Shown here piece after piece: positions 1 through 6,851 of a DNA stretch of 7,512 nt. This DNA is from an uncultured Bifidobacteriaceae bacterium (GTDB lineage Bacteria; Actinomycetota; Actinomycetes; Actinomycetales; Bifidobacteriaceae), in NCBI GenBank assembly GCA_946891915.1, contig CAMPNN010000041.1, positions 1 to 7,512 of the forward strand, given 5' to 3'. The notes below the pieces were generated by a model. The model ran no database searches, was not told the origin of the DNA, and saw only the letters and a program-made list of their open reading frames with translations. The first letter of the stretch is position 1. Each line of letters begins with the position of its first letter. A program made the translations under genes and the position numbers.

Positions 1-789
1 TTTGCAGCAGTTCCAGACAACACAGTCGGTGCGATTATTGCGCGAATTATTAGCGTTATGAGAAGAGATATGCGTCAACTATTTTTGCTTCTTACGCCGC
101 TTTTTATTCTGATAGTTGCAGGAGGAACTAGTTTTAATGCTAAAGGATTTGGTTCTATAGCACAGGACATAGGCGTTTCTAGCTGGCTTATGTATTCTGG
201 TTTGCTTATGGGCATGGTTGTTGGGAACAATATTGCATACGATGGCACAGCTTTTACTATGCACGCGATTATTGGAGTAAAAGGTTTGCACGATCGTTTA
301 GCGCACGCAATAGTTTGGTCCGTGATTTGCGCTGTGTACTTTGCAATTCTTGGAATAGGGGTTTACACTTTCCTTTTCTTCGTAGCAAATGTTAAGCAAA
401 ATATGAATGCAGTTATGTTCCAAACTCTTTCTCCAATCGGAGTAGCTTTTGCGACCATAGGCATAGGCTTAATTTCTTCGTGCATTGCAATGTACCCTGT
501 AGCGTCAATCGAAAAGCCATTTTCTAGGCCGCAAGGTTCTGCAGGCGCTAGATCCCTTGCTCCAATAGGTTTTTCGCTTCTTTCTACAGTATGCATGATT
601 CCATCTATTGCTTTGGCTATTACATTTTTGGCTATTAACACGAATCTTTTGTGGATTGCATGCATTCTGTTTGTAGTGAACGGTTTGATTGTGCTGGCTG
701 TTGGCGTAATTCTTGGCGGCAAAGTGATGGATAAGCGCATGATTCGCATTGTAGAAAACTTGCGCAGATTCGCGTCCATTACGGCGTAA
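1..789 (+). CDS. Partial polytopic membrane protein, probable ABC transporter permease (3' end)
   Basis: The reading frame is open from base 1 (beginning FAAVPDNTVG) to the TAA at 787-789, so the true start lies to the left and the ATG at 58 is only an internal methionine. About 262 residues are visible. Counting from the Met at 58, hydrophobic segments fall near residues 8-26, 43-60, 84-110, 125-148, 170-193 and 195-220, giving about six membrane spans. The short segment NNIAYDGTAF followed by HDRLAH resembles the large actinobacterial ABC-2-type permeases, in which an 'N..yDG' stretch precedes a short loop and a further membrane pair. That assignment is by resemblance only. No ATPase motifs are present, and a partner ATPase would have to lie upstream. 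It ends in a basic cytoplasmic tail (KRMIRIVENLRR). Substrate unknown. An unrelated multi-pass membrane protein is the main alternative. Confidence 0.6.
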   Translation, partial: FAAVPDNTVGAIIARIISVMRRDMRQLFLLLTPLFILIVAGGTSFNAKGFGSIAQDIGVSSWLMYSGLLMGMVVGNNIAYDGTAFTMHAIIGVKGLHDRLAHAIVWSVICAVYFAILGIGVYTFLFFVANVKQNMNAVMFQTLSPIGVAFATIGIGLISSCIAMYPVASIEKPFSRPQGSAGARSLAPIGFSLLSTVCMIPSIALAITFLAINTNLLWIACILFVVNGLIVLAVGVILGGKVMDKRMIRIVENLRRFASITA

Positions 790-824
790 CTTACGAATGT
801 TTTGTTGTAAGTACGGGGTATAGT

Positions 825-859
825 TTTAATCGAGGTATTTGCCAATCGGATTAAAGGTG
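825..859 (+). promoter_or_regulatory. dacB ribosome binding site with overlapping inverted repeat
   Basis: AAAGGTG at 853-859 is a reasonable Shine-Dalgarno sequence with a 7-base spacer to the ATG at 867, and it decides the dacB start. TTTAATC (825-831) is the exact reverse complement of GATTAAA (849-855), with a 17-base loop, so in a read-through transcript the first part of the Shine-Dalgarno could be paired. TATAGT at 819-824 could be a -10 element, but no convincing -35 lies at the right distance. If transcription started from it, much of the left arm would be missing from the RNA. A 7-bp A/T-rich inverted repeat can arise by chance. Confidence 0.35.
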
Positions 860-866
860 TGCTCGC

Positions 867-2558
867 ATGGAAAGTAGTAAGGGCTCAAGCGATGCCTTAA
901 ATACTCTAAATGCGAGTGCACCCACACAAATTAGTGCTTCTACGCAAATTGATGCACCTTCACAAATCGGTTCTGCAGTAGTCAGTTCTGCACCAATGCC
1001 AACCAGTGCTGCAGCCAAGCCAAGTAAATACTCTTCGATGCTTAAACGCAGCAAGTATCCGTCGCGTTGGCGTCTTCTTACATCGTCAATAGCAGTTATA
1101 GTAAGCGTTTCAATTATGCTTACTTATTTCGTGCTTGATTGTTGCGATATTCTACCAGGTCCTTTAACTCTGCGAGTGCAGCATATTTCTACGCCTGTTT
1201 CATCTCCTAGAACACTTTTGCCAGCAGATTCTGCTATAAAAGGTATAAGTTACGGGAAAGCTATTGACAGTTCTAAGGCGCAGCAAATCATAGACAAATT
1301 CATGTCCGACCCCTCAATAAGCGACAACACTTCAGTGATAATTATGGACGCAAAGGGCAAAGTAGTTGCTTCGCACGAGGCGGATACTCCTCGTGAGCCA
1401 GCGTCAACTCTTAAAACGCTTACAGCAGCAGTGGCTTCTCGCACTCTTGACATGGGCTCAACTTTGGATACGCAAGTATTTTTGCAACCAAAATCTCATA
1501 AAAATCCTAAAAAGTCATCTAGTTTTGACGTGCGTAAGATTGTGCTTCGCGGTAACGGCGACATGCTTCTTGGCGTTGGTGAAAACGATTGGCACCACAC
1601 AAACGGTCGTGCTGGTTTAACAACTTTAGCAAGTAGAACTGCAAACGCTTTAAAGCTTGACAATATTAGCGAAGTTTCGCTAGAAGTTGACGATTCGCTA
1701 TTTGGCGCTAAACGTGCTCCTGCGCTTGTTTATGAAACAGATAATGAGCGTCGTTTTTATGCCGAAACTTCGTCTATGGCCATTGACGATGCTCGCCAGC
1801 GTGATCTTGCGTTGCAGGGTGTTGATCCTGACAATATTACGGATTTTCCTCTTTCGGATCCTACTCCTGCTTTAAGCGTCGGTAATCGTTTTGCCAAATT
1901 GCTTGTTGAACAAGGCATAAAAGTACAAAATTTTGATACTGAAAATTCTCAAAATTCTCAAAATTCTGCAATACCAGTAAGCAAAACGCATCCGCTAATC
2001 GCAAATAATTCTAAACTACTCGCAAAAGTTTCATCTGCGCCGCTAAACGAAGTAATGGCTTATATGCTTAGAATTTCAGACAACACTCTTGCGGAAGAAT
2101 TTGGGCGATTAACAGCGTTGGCTGTGAATAAGAAAAATTCTCCAGAAGGTGCAGTGCAAGCCGTAGAACAAGGATTACGCAAACTTAAAGTTGATATTAG
2201 CGGATTACATATGTCGGACTGCTCTGGGCTTTCTCCAAAATCTAGGGTTCGCGTTGCAACGCTGGCAAAAATACAAGTACTAAATTTGCAAGCGAATTCT
2301 GGCGGAGCTGCATCATCCGAAGGATTATCACTGCCTGGACTAGTTGGAACAGCCCGCAAGCGTCTAACGGATGTTTCTAACGCTGGACTTATGCGAGTAA
2401 AAACTGGATCATTAGACGAAGTAAGTTCAATGACTGGAAACGTGTCCAGAAAGAGCGGTGGAGCTTTAACCTTTGCGGTTGTGGCAAATCAGCCTATAGA
2501 TTTTTGGGGAGCTTTTGTAGCTATTAATAAGTTTATGGGCGAATTGCCAAATCTTTAA
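867..2558 (+). CDS. dacB: D-alanyl-D-alanine carboxypeptidase / PBP4 family (peptidase S13), membrane-anchored
   Basis: A 563-residue class C low-molecular-mass penicillin-binding protein that removes or opens D-Ala-linked peptides of peptidoglycan outside the membrane. All three serine-acyltransferase motifs are present: S180-T-L-K183 (nucleophile and Lys), S404-D-N406, and K512-T-G-S515. The spacings between motifs (224 and 108 residues) are close to those of E. coli PBP4, including room for the insert domain typical of S13 enzymes between motifs 1 and 2. The N-terminus is not a classical signal peptide. About 65 Ser/Thr/Gln/Ala-rich residues, ending in a basic stretch (KRSKYPSRWR), precede one hydrophobic segment at about 70-90. 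This gives a cytoplasmic tail, a single anchor and an external enzyme. A Ser-Gln-Asn repeat sits near residues 360-367. The position before tilS-hpt-ftsH matches the actinobacterial arrangement. Start chosen by AAAGGTG at 853-859. Confidence 0.93.
   Translation: MESSKGSSDALNTLNASAPTQISASTQIDAPSQIGSAVVSSAPMPTSAAAKPSKYSSMLKRSKYPSRWRLLTSSIAVIVSVSIMLTYFVLDCCDILPGPLTLRVQHISTPVSSPRTLLPADSAIKGISYGKAIDSSKAQQIIDKFMSDPSISDNTSVIIMDAKGKVVASHEADTPREPASTLKTLTAAVASRTLDMGSTLDTQVFLQPKSHKNPKKSSSFDVRKIVLRGNGDMLLGVGENDWHHTNGRAGLTTLASRTANALKLDNISEVSLEVDDSLFGAKRAPALVYETDNERRFYAETSSMAIDDARQRDLALQGVDPDNITDFPLSDPTPALSVGNRFAKLLVEQGIKVQNFDTENSQNSQNSAIPVSKTHPLIANNSKLLAKVSSAPLNEVMAYMLRISDNTLAEEFGRLTALAVNKKNSPEGAVQAVEQGLRKLKVDISGLHMSDCSGLSPKSRVRVATLAKIQVLNLQANSGGAASSEGLSLPGLVGTARKRLTDVSNAGLMRVKTGSLDEVSSMTGNVSRKSGGALTFAVVANQPIDFWGAFVAINKFMGELPNL
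1942..1968 (+). repeat. Three 9-bp tandem repeats inside dacB
   Basis: The unit AAAATTCTC occurs at 1942-1950 and 1951-1959, and with a changed last base at 1960-1968. It encodes the in-frame run NSQNSQNS between catalytic motifs 1 and 2, in or next to the insert domain. Copy number could change without breaking the frame, since the unit is a multiple of three. Confidence 0.85.
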
Positions 2559-2563
2559 TCCTG

Positions 2564-2599
2564 ATCGCGCTACGCTAGAGCATCGCGCTACACTAGAGC
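2564..2599 (+). repeat. 18-bp tandem duplication between dacB and tilS
   Basis: Copy 1 at 2564-2581 and copy 2 at 2582-2599 match at 17 of 18 bases, the difference being G at 2574 versus A at 2592. The pair starts five bases after the dacB stop codon region and ends two bases before the tilS ATG, so it fills nearly all of the 43-base gap. Read in the tilS frame it gives a repeated RATLEH with no stop, but no usable start codon precedes it. Confidence 0.9.
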
Positions 2600-2601
2600 A
2601 T

Positions 2602-3720
2602 ATGGTTTATTCCTCTAGTATTCGCTCAGGCATTGGCGCAATAAAATCTTGTTTTGACGCGCTAAAATTGCGCACGCAGGATGATTGTTTTAATGAGCAT
2701 GGTGCGCATTCAGCAAAAAACGATTCTCCACTAGTTCTAGTTGCATGTTCGGGTGGTAGGGATTCTCTCGCGCTTGTGGCTCTTAGCGTTATTGTTTGTG
2801 CAAGCAGAGGGCTTCGTTGCGGCGCTGTAATTGTTGACCATCATATTCAGCCTAATTCAACAGAAGTCGCAAAAGATGCTGCTAAGCGTTGTTTGCAAGC
2901 TGGAGTTGAGGAAAAGCATATTTATCTTGAATCTGTGCGTGTTAAAGATTTAGGAGAAGGAGAAGAGTCTGCGGCTAGAGAAGTTAGGTACCAAGCCATT
3001 ATTAACGTTGCGACGCGCAATCATGCTGCAGTAGTGCTACTAGCTCACACAGCGAACGATCAAGCAGAAACTGTGCTTATGGGCTTAAAAGATTCCGCAG
3101 GATTGGAAGCTGTTGCAGGAATGAAATCTGTAACGTATCGCAAAAATGTGTGCTTTGCTAGGCCGCTTATTGAGCTTACGCGCGAAAACACAACAAAAAT
3201 TTGTGAAGATTTGGGAATAAAATGGTGGGATGATCCAACCAACGGCGACACAACTTCTCAAAATTTAGAACTTGCCGAAAATTACCCTCTAAGATCGCGT
3301 ATTCGACACACGCTTATGCCGTACATTTCGCGCTTTTTGCAAGCAAATATGGTGACTTTACTTTCGCGAGGTGCCAAGTTTGCGCAAGACGATCTTGATT
3401 ATATTAATACTCAAGTTGACGAGGCTGCTTCAAAAGTAACTTTTATTGACGAAACTGAGCACAGCGTAATCTTAGAAGCGCAAAAATTAGCGAAATATCA
3501 CCCTTCTATTCGCCGACGCGTTATAGCAAGAGCACTAACATCGCTCTGCCTGCGTTTCTCATCCAGTCACGTACAAGCAATTGACGAACTTTGTACAAAT
3601 TGGCATGGTCAAAAGCCTCTTGCACTTCCAAAATATTACGAAGCGTTAAGGCGCGCTCACAATATCGTCATTCGTTTATGCAAAGATAGTGAACATGCAA
3701 ATTGCAGATATACGAGATGA
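2602..3720 (+). CDS. tilS: tRNA(Ile)-lysidine synthetase
   Basis: A 372-residue cytoplasmic N-type ATP pyrophosphatase that attaches lysine to C34 of the CAU-anticodon isoleucine tRNA, changing it from methionine-like to AUA-reading. This is normally essential. Visible signatures are the PP-loop S50-G-G-R-D-S55, the VDHHIQ segment that follows the first core strand, H149-T-A-N-D-Q-A-E-T-V (family form H.xDDQAET), D211-P-T-N214, and the basic R231/R233/R235-H236 segment ending in a MP motif, which is part of the tRNA-binding conserved core. Length suits an actinobacterial TilS with a reduced C-terminal region. The ATG at 2602 is the only good start before the PP-loop, but it lacks a proper Shine-Dalgarno: only TAGAG at 2594-2598, three bases away. 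Translation may depend on coupling to dacB. The 3' end overlaps hpt by 26 bases. Confidence 0.95.
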   Translation: MVYSSSIRSGIGAIKSCFDALKLRTQDDCFNEHGAHSAKNDSPLVLVACSGGRDSLALVALSVIVCASRGLRCGAVIVDHHIQPNSTEVAKDAAKRCLQAGVEEKHIYLESVRVKDLGEGEESAAREVRYQAIINVATRNHAAVVLLAHTANDQAETVLMGLKDSAGLEAVAGMKSVTYRKNVCFARPLIELTRENTTKICEDLGIKWWDDPTNGDTTSQNLELAENYPLRSRIRHTLMPYISRFLQANMVTLLSRGAKFAQDDLDYINTQVDEAASKVTFIDETEHSVILEAQKLAKYHPSIRRRVIARALTSLCLRFSSSHVQAIDELCTNWHGQKPLALPKYYEALRRAHNIVIRLCKDSEHANCRYTR

Positions 3721-4249
3721 CATCGACTATGAATTAATTAATCACGAAGAGCTTATGAAGCGCATTCGTGAAGTTGCTAAACAAGTTAGCGAAGATTACA
3801 AAAACCGCAATATTTTGCTTGTTGCGGTACTTAAGGGAGCTGTTAATACTCTCGCAGTATTTTCGCAAGAACTCAGCATTAATGCGCCAATGGACTTTAT
3901 GAGCTTGTCAAGCTACGGAAGTGGCACTAAAACAAGCGGTCAGATTAAAGTTCGTGAAGATTTAACCACTGACGTGCGCGGGCGTGACGTGCTGATTGTT
4001 GAGGATATTGTTGATTCCGGTCGCACTTTGGCTTGGCTAGTAGATGAGCTTAAAGGTCGCGGAGCTAACAGCGTAAAAGTTTTCGCATTACTTAGTAAGC
4101 CTGCGCGCCGCGAAGTAGACGTACAAATCGACTACTCAGGTTTTGAAATTCCTGATGCTTTCGTAGTCGGATTCGGCATGGACTATGACGAACGATACCG
4201 CAATTTGAACAGTATTGCAGTATTGAAACCATCCGTGTATGGCGCTTAA
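3695..4249 (+). CDS. hpt: Hypoxanthine phosphoribosyltransferase
   Basis: A purine-salvage enzyme of 184 residues that joins PRPP with hypoxanthine (often also guanine) to form IMP or GMP in the cytoplasm. Motifs in order are V43-A-V-L-K-G48 (pyrophosphate-binding loop), the flexible SLSSYGSGTKTSG loop that closes over the active site, the PRPP signature V99-L-I-V-E103-D104-I-V-D107-S-G-R-T with D107 as the expected catalytic base, and the base-binding VVGFGMDYDERYRNL near the C-terminus. A GTG at 3689 is in frame and would add two residues. The ATG at 3695 is preferred because MQIADI matches bifidobacterial Hpt starts as I recall them, and AAAGA at 3682-3686 is 8 bases upstream. It starts inside tilS in another frame, indicating co-transcription and coupled translation. 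The tilS-hpt-ftsH order is widely conserved. Confidence 0.96.
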   Translation: MQIADIRDDIDYELINHEELMKRIREVAKQVSEDYKNRNILLVAVLKGAVNTLAVFSQELSINAPMDFMSLSSYGSGTKTSGQIKVREDLTTDVRGRDVLIVEDIVDSGRTLAWLVDELKGRGANSVKVFALLSKPARREVDVQIDYSGFEIPDAFVVGFGMDYDERYRNLNSIAVLKPSVYGA

Positions 4250-4261
4250 GCAATTCGCGTA

Positions 4262-4283
4262 TTGTATTTGCGTTGTATTTGTG
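4262..4283 (+). repeat. 11-bp direct repeat upstream of ftsH
   Basis: TTGTATTTGCG at 4262-4272 is followed directly by TTGTATTTGTG at 4273-4283, 10 of 11 bases identical. It lies 13 bases after the hpt stop. An 11-bp period is about one helical turn, so it could be a tandem protein-binding site. It could equally be a chance duplication in AT-rich DNA, and no function is shown. Confidence 0.6.
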
Positions 4284-4320
4284 TTAAGACCATTCAAGAA
4301 TGTTGCTTAATTAATTCAGG

Positions 4321-4352
4321 ATTCTTATTTAACAATTTATTTAAGAATTTTT
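4321..4352 (+). other. AT-rich hairpin with T-run between hpt and ftsH
   Basis: ATTCTTA (4321-4327) pairs exactly with TAAGAAT (4342-4348) across a 14-base loop, and the right arm runs into TTTT at 4349-4352. The form is that of a weak rho-independent terminator for tilS-hpt. However, six of seven pairs are A-T, so termination would be poor, and the same bases overlap the candidate ftsH promoter. Confidence 0.25.
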
Positions 4353-4379
4353 ACATAAACGTGGGGAGTTTGAAAGGAG
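4329..4379 (+). promoter_or_regulatory. Candidate ftsH promoter and strong ribosome binding site
   Basis: TTAACA at 4329-4334 matches the sigma-70 -35 consensus at five of six bases. The best -10 at a 17-base spacing is TACATA (4352-4357), which is poor. AAAGGAG at 4373-4379 is a near-perfect Shine-Dalgarno with a 10-base spacer to the ATG at 4390 and fixes the ftsH start over the in-frame ATGs a few codons later. The Shine-Dalgarno is certain enough; the promoter is tentative. Confidence 0.45.
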
Positions 4380-4389
4380 CCTTAATTAT

Positions 4390-6633
4390 ATGGGCGCTTC
4401 TCCTATGATGCCACAAGGTCCAATGGGCGGTCCAGGGCGCGGAAATAACGGTAATAACCCGTTCTTAAACCCTCTTAACCCTAGGAACTCGCAAGGTAAC
4501 GGCAAAAACGGCAAAAACAGCAAAAACAATAAAGACGAAAACGAAAACGGCAAGAACAATCATCGTCCGTTCTGGAATTCGCCATGGGTATGGATTGTGC
4601 TGCTGGTGCTGCTTTCTGTAGTCGGATTCCAAATGTTTGCACACGGCGGCACTCAAACCATTGACACTCAAGATGGTTTCGAATTGTTGAATTCGCATAG
4701 AGCAAACTACGTGGAAATTATTGACAATAAGCAGTTGGTTAAGCTTACGCTTGATACTCCGTTTAAGAAGTACGATAAGCGAAATAAGCAGGATCATAAC
4801 TTTGGCAAGGATGTGCAGTTCTACTACACGTTGGCTCAAGGTAAAGCTGTTGTGCATGAAGTTGAAAAATCTAAACCGGCAAACGGCTGGACTGCAAGCT
4901 TGCAATCTCAAGGTATTTTCTCGTATCTTATTACTTCGCTTGTGCCAATACTGTTCTTCCTTGGCATGATTTGGTTCATGTTTAGTCGTATTGGTGGCGC
5001 TGGCGGTGGAATGCTTGGCATGGGAACCGGTCGCGGCCGCGGAAAGCTTTTGGAAGGTCAGACTCCTAAGACTAAGTTTGCAGACGTTGCTGGTGAGCAG
5101 GCTGCTGTGGAAGAAGTTGAGGAAATTAAGGACTTCTTAAAGGATCCGGCGCGTTACAAGGCTTTGGGTGCTCGCATTCCTAGAGGTGTGCTTCTTTACG
5201 GCCCTCCAGGAACTGGTAAAACGTTGCTTGCGCGTGCTATTGCTGGCGAGGCTGGCGTGCCGTTCTATGCAATGGCTGGTTCGGACTTCGTTGAGATGTT
5301 CGTTGGCCTTGGTGCGTCCCGTGTGCGTGAGCTTTTCGATGAGGCTAAAAAGAACGCTCCTGCAATCATCTTTATTGATGAGATTGATGCTGTTGGTCGT
5401 CGTCGCGGAAGCGGCATGACTGGCGGTCATGACGAGCGTGAGCAGACTTTGAACCAGCTTCTTGTGGAGATGGATGGCTTCGACAACGATACTAATTTGA
5501 TTATTATCGCAGCTACGAACCGCCCAGATGTGCTCGATTCTGCACTTTTGCGCCCAGGTCGCTTTGACCGTCAGGTGGCTGTTGAAGCTCCTGATTTGGA
5601 AGGCCGAGAGGCGATTTTGAAGGTTCATGCAAAGGGCAAGCCTTTTGTTCCAGATGTTGATCTTCATATGGTTGCTGTGCGCACTCCTGGTTTTACGGGT
5701 GCTGATTTGGCTAACGTGCTTAACGAAGCTGCTTTGCTTTGTGCTCGTTCAGGCGCTCAGTATATTGATAACCGTGCTATTGACGAGGCTATTGATCGCG
5801 TTCAGGCCGGCCCTCGCAGAAAGTCTAAGGGCATGGCTTTGGACGAGTTGCGCAATACTGCTTACCACGAAGGTGGTCATGCTTTGGTTGCTGCAGCGTT
5901 GCATAATACGGATCCTGTTACCAAGGTGACGATTTTGCCTCGCGGTCACGCACTCGGCTACACTGCCGTAATGCCAACAACGGATCGCTATTCGCAGTCA
6001 CGCAATCAGCTTCTTGATCAAATGGCTTATGCTATGGGCGGTCGCACGGCCGAAGAAGTTGTGTTCCATGATCCAACAACTGGTGCTTCTAACGATATTG
6101 AAAAAGCTACGGCGATTGCTCGCAAGATGGTTGTTGAGTTTGGCTTCTCTGCAAAACTCGGTGCTGTTAAGTGGATGGACGCTGACGACGATGCTTCCGG
6201 TTCGCTTGATTCTTTGCAGCCGCGCAAGTTCTCGAATCGTACTGCTGAAGTAATTGACGATGAAGTTCATAAGCTTATTGAAACGGCTCATACTGAAGCG
6301 TGGCAGATTATTAACAATAATCGCGACGTATTAGATGAGCTTGTTCGTCAGTTACTTGCAAAGGAAACTTTGAACGAGAAGGAGCTTAAAGAAATCTTTA
6401 GTAAGATTCGCAAGGCTCCTGAGCGTTCGCTTTGGCTTTCTAACGAGCAGAGACCGGATTCTAATATTCCTCCTGTGGAAATTCCGGAAAGTTTAAGGCG
6501 CAACGTTGCTGGTAAGACTGAGTCTGCTGGCAATGCGGAAACTGCAGGTAACGCAGAGTCTGCTAATAATTCTGGTGCTTACGAAACGCAAGCGCCTGCC
6601 GAAACGCAAGCGCCTGCCGAAACGCAAGAATAA
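4390..6633 (+). CDS. ftsH: ATP-dependent zinc metalloprotease FtsH
   Basis: A 747-residue membrane AAA+ protease that unfolds and degrades misassembled membrane proteins and some regulatory cytoplasmic proteins as a hexamer. In order: a 60-residue Gly/Asn/Lys-rich cytoplasmic tail; membrane span 1 (about 66-83); an external domain of about 95 residues; membrane span 2 (about 179-198); Walker A G271-P-P-G-T-G-K277-T; Walker B F328-I-D-E331; the second region of homology N377-R-P-D with arginine-finger positions R388 and R391; the zinc site H493-E-G-G-H497; and the third ligand D569 in ASNDIEKAT. The last 60 residues are a low-complexity Ala/Glu/Asn/Thr/Gln tail. The total length is similar to actinobacterial FtsH. 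It sits after hpt as in other actinobacteria. Every catalytic residue is intact; only the two tails are unusual, and both carry tandem repeats. Confidence 0.98.
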   Translation: MGASPMMPQGPMGGPGRGNNGNNPFLNPLNPRNSQGNGKNGKNSKNNKDENENGKNNHRPFWNSPWVWIVLLVLLSVVGFQMFAHGGTQTIDTQDGFELLNSHRANYVEIIDNKQLVKLTLDTPFKKYDKRNKQDHNFGKDVQFYYTLAQGKAVVHEVEKSKPANGWTASLQSQGIFSYLITSLVPILFFLGMIWFMFSRIGGAGGGMLGMGTGRGRGKLLEGQTPKTKFADVAGEQAAVEEVEEIKDFLKDPARYKALGARIPRGVLLYGPPGTGKTLLARAIAGEAGVPFYAMAGSDFVEMFVGLGASRVRELFDEAKKNAPAIIFIDEIDAVGRRRGSGMTGGHDEREQTLNQLLVEMDGFDNDTNLIIIAATNRPDVLDSALLRPGRFDRQVAVEAPDLEGREAILKVHAKGKPFVPDVDLHMVAVRTPGFTGADLANVLNEAALLCARSGAQYIDNRAIDEAIDRVQAGPRRKSKGMALDELRNTAYHEGGHALVAAALHNTDPVTKVTILPRGHALGYTAVMPTTDRYSQSRNQLLDQMAYAMGGRTAEEVVFHDPTTGASNDIEKATAIARKMVVEFGFSAKLGAVKWMDADDDASGSLDSLQPRKFSNRTAEVIDDEVHKLIETAHTEAWQIINNNRDVLDELVRQLLAKETLNEKELKEIFSKIRKAPERSLWLSNEQRPDSNIPPVEIPESLRRNVAGKTESAGNAETAGNAESANNSGAYETQAPAETQAPAETQE
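4498..4533 (+). repeat. Four 9-bp repeats in the ftsH N-terminal tail
   Basis: The unit AACGGCAAA occurs exactly at 4498-4506 and 4507-4515, then as degenerate copies at 4516-4524 and 4525-4533. It encodes NGK, NGK, NSK and NNK (residues 37-48) and is followed by more Asn/Glu/Lys-rich sequence up to residue 57, just before the first membrane span. The tract is hydrophilic and probably disordered. Confidence 0.85.
6520..6627 (+). repeat. 18-bp repeats in the ftsH C-terminal tail
   Basis: There are two adjacent sets. The first, 6520-6570, reads [17 protein letters not shown]. Its period is 18 bases, but it is diverged at the DNA level through synonymous changes. The second has two identical copies at 6583-6600 and 6601-6618 encoding ETQAPA, plus a half copy at 6619-6627 (ETQ), just before the final Glu and TAA. 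All are in frame. Exact identity of the second set points to recent duplication. Confidence 0.9.
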
Positions 6634-6649
6634 AATATATGTAAATAAA

Positions 6650-6673
6650 ACGGTATTTTTATAAAAATTCCGT
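6650..6673. repeat. 24-bp near-palindrome after ftsH
   Basis: The segment reads ACGGTATTTTT then ATAAAAATTCCGT end to end, and its two halves are complementary except for one T-T mismatch. The centre is pure A/T and the ends are ACGG/CCGT. It lies 16 bases beyond the ftsH stop. No T-run follows on the plus strand, so it is not a standard plus-strand terminator. It could protect the mRNA 3' end, serve as a minus-strand terminator (CCGTTTTATTT follows on that strand), or bind a dimeric protein. Confidence 0.6.
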
Positions 6674-6692
6674 AAAATATAAAGTAATTTCA

Positions 6693-6743
6693 AATAAACG
6701 CTGATAACAATACTGTTTATTGTTATTAGCGTTTATTATTTTT
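6693..6743 (+). terminator. Rho-independent terminator of ftsH
   Basis: Two 20-base arms, 6693-6712 and 6718-6737, pair along their full length around the 5-base loop CTGTT. The only imperfection is G6703 opposite T6727, a G-U pair in RNA. TTTTT follows at 6739-6743. The stem is long but A/T-rich. It is the strongest secondary structure in the window and should end the ftsH transcript. Confidence 0.85.
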
Positions 6744-6745
6744 CG

Positions 6746-6790
6746 CGCTACAATCCTCATTTTTATAAATTGTATGCGGTTGCTTTTTTT
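6746..6790 (+). terminator. Possible second terminator in tandem
   Basis: CGCTACAAT (6746-6754) can pair with ATTGTA (6769-6774) and GCG (6776-6778) with one bulged T at 6775 and a 14-base loop. Seven T residues follow at 6784-6790 after a 5-base gap. The long loop, bulge and gap make it weaker than the hairpin just upstream. It may act as a back-up stop. Confidence 0.4.
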
Positions 6791-6831
6791 AGCGAGTAGA
6801 ATATAACAAAATATAAATTTAATAAATTAAA

Positions 6832-6850
6832 ACACTTCTAACAAAAGTGT
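6832..6850. promoter_or_regulatory. Inverted repeat abutting the promoter of the FolB-like gene
   Basis: ACACTT (6832-6837) and AAGTGT (6845-6850) are exact inverted repeats around a 7-base spacer, ending one base before the candidate -35. Arm length and spacing suit a dimeric helix-turn-helix regulator, activator or repressor. The DNA just upstream (6801-6831) is almost pure A/T. Operator function is inference. Confidence 0.35.
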
Positions 6851-6851
6851 A

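Noticed and set aside
790..811. CTTAC/GTAAG inverted repeat just after the first gene as a terminator
   Set aside because: The stem is only 5 bp with a 12-base loop and no T-run follows.
363..845. Minus-strand open frame of 160 codons opposite the permease gene
   Set aside because: It is antisense to a clearly membrane-protein-coding frame, has no recognisable domain or upstream ribosome binding site, and its composition follows from the other strand.
5137..5667. Minus-strand open frame of 176 codons opposite ftsH
   Set aside because: It lies wholly across the conserved FtsH ATPase region, where sequence is constrained by FtsH. It has no domain signal and is best explained as a shadow frame.
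2583..6752. The 10-base word TCGCGCTACA occurs before tilS (2583-2592) and after ftsH (6743-6752)
   Set aside because: Many repeated 10-mers are expected by chance in 7.5 kb, and the flanking bases do not extend the match.
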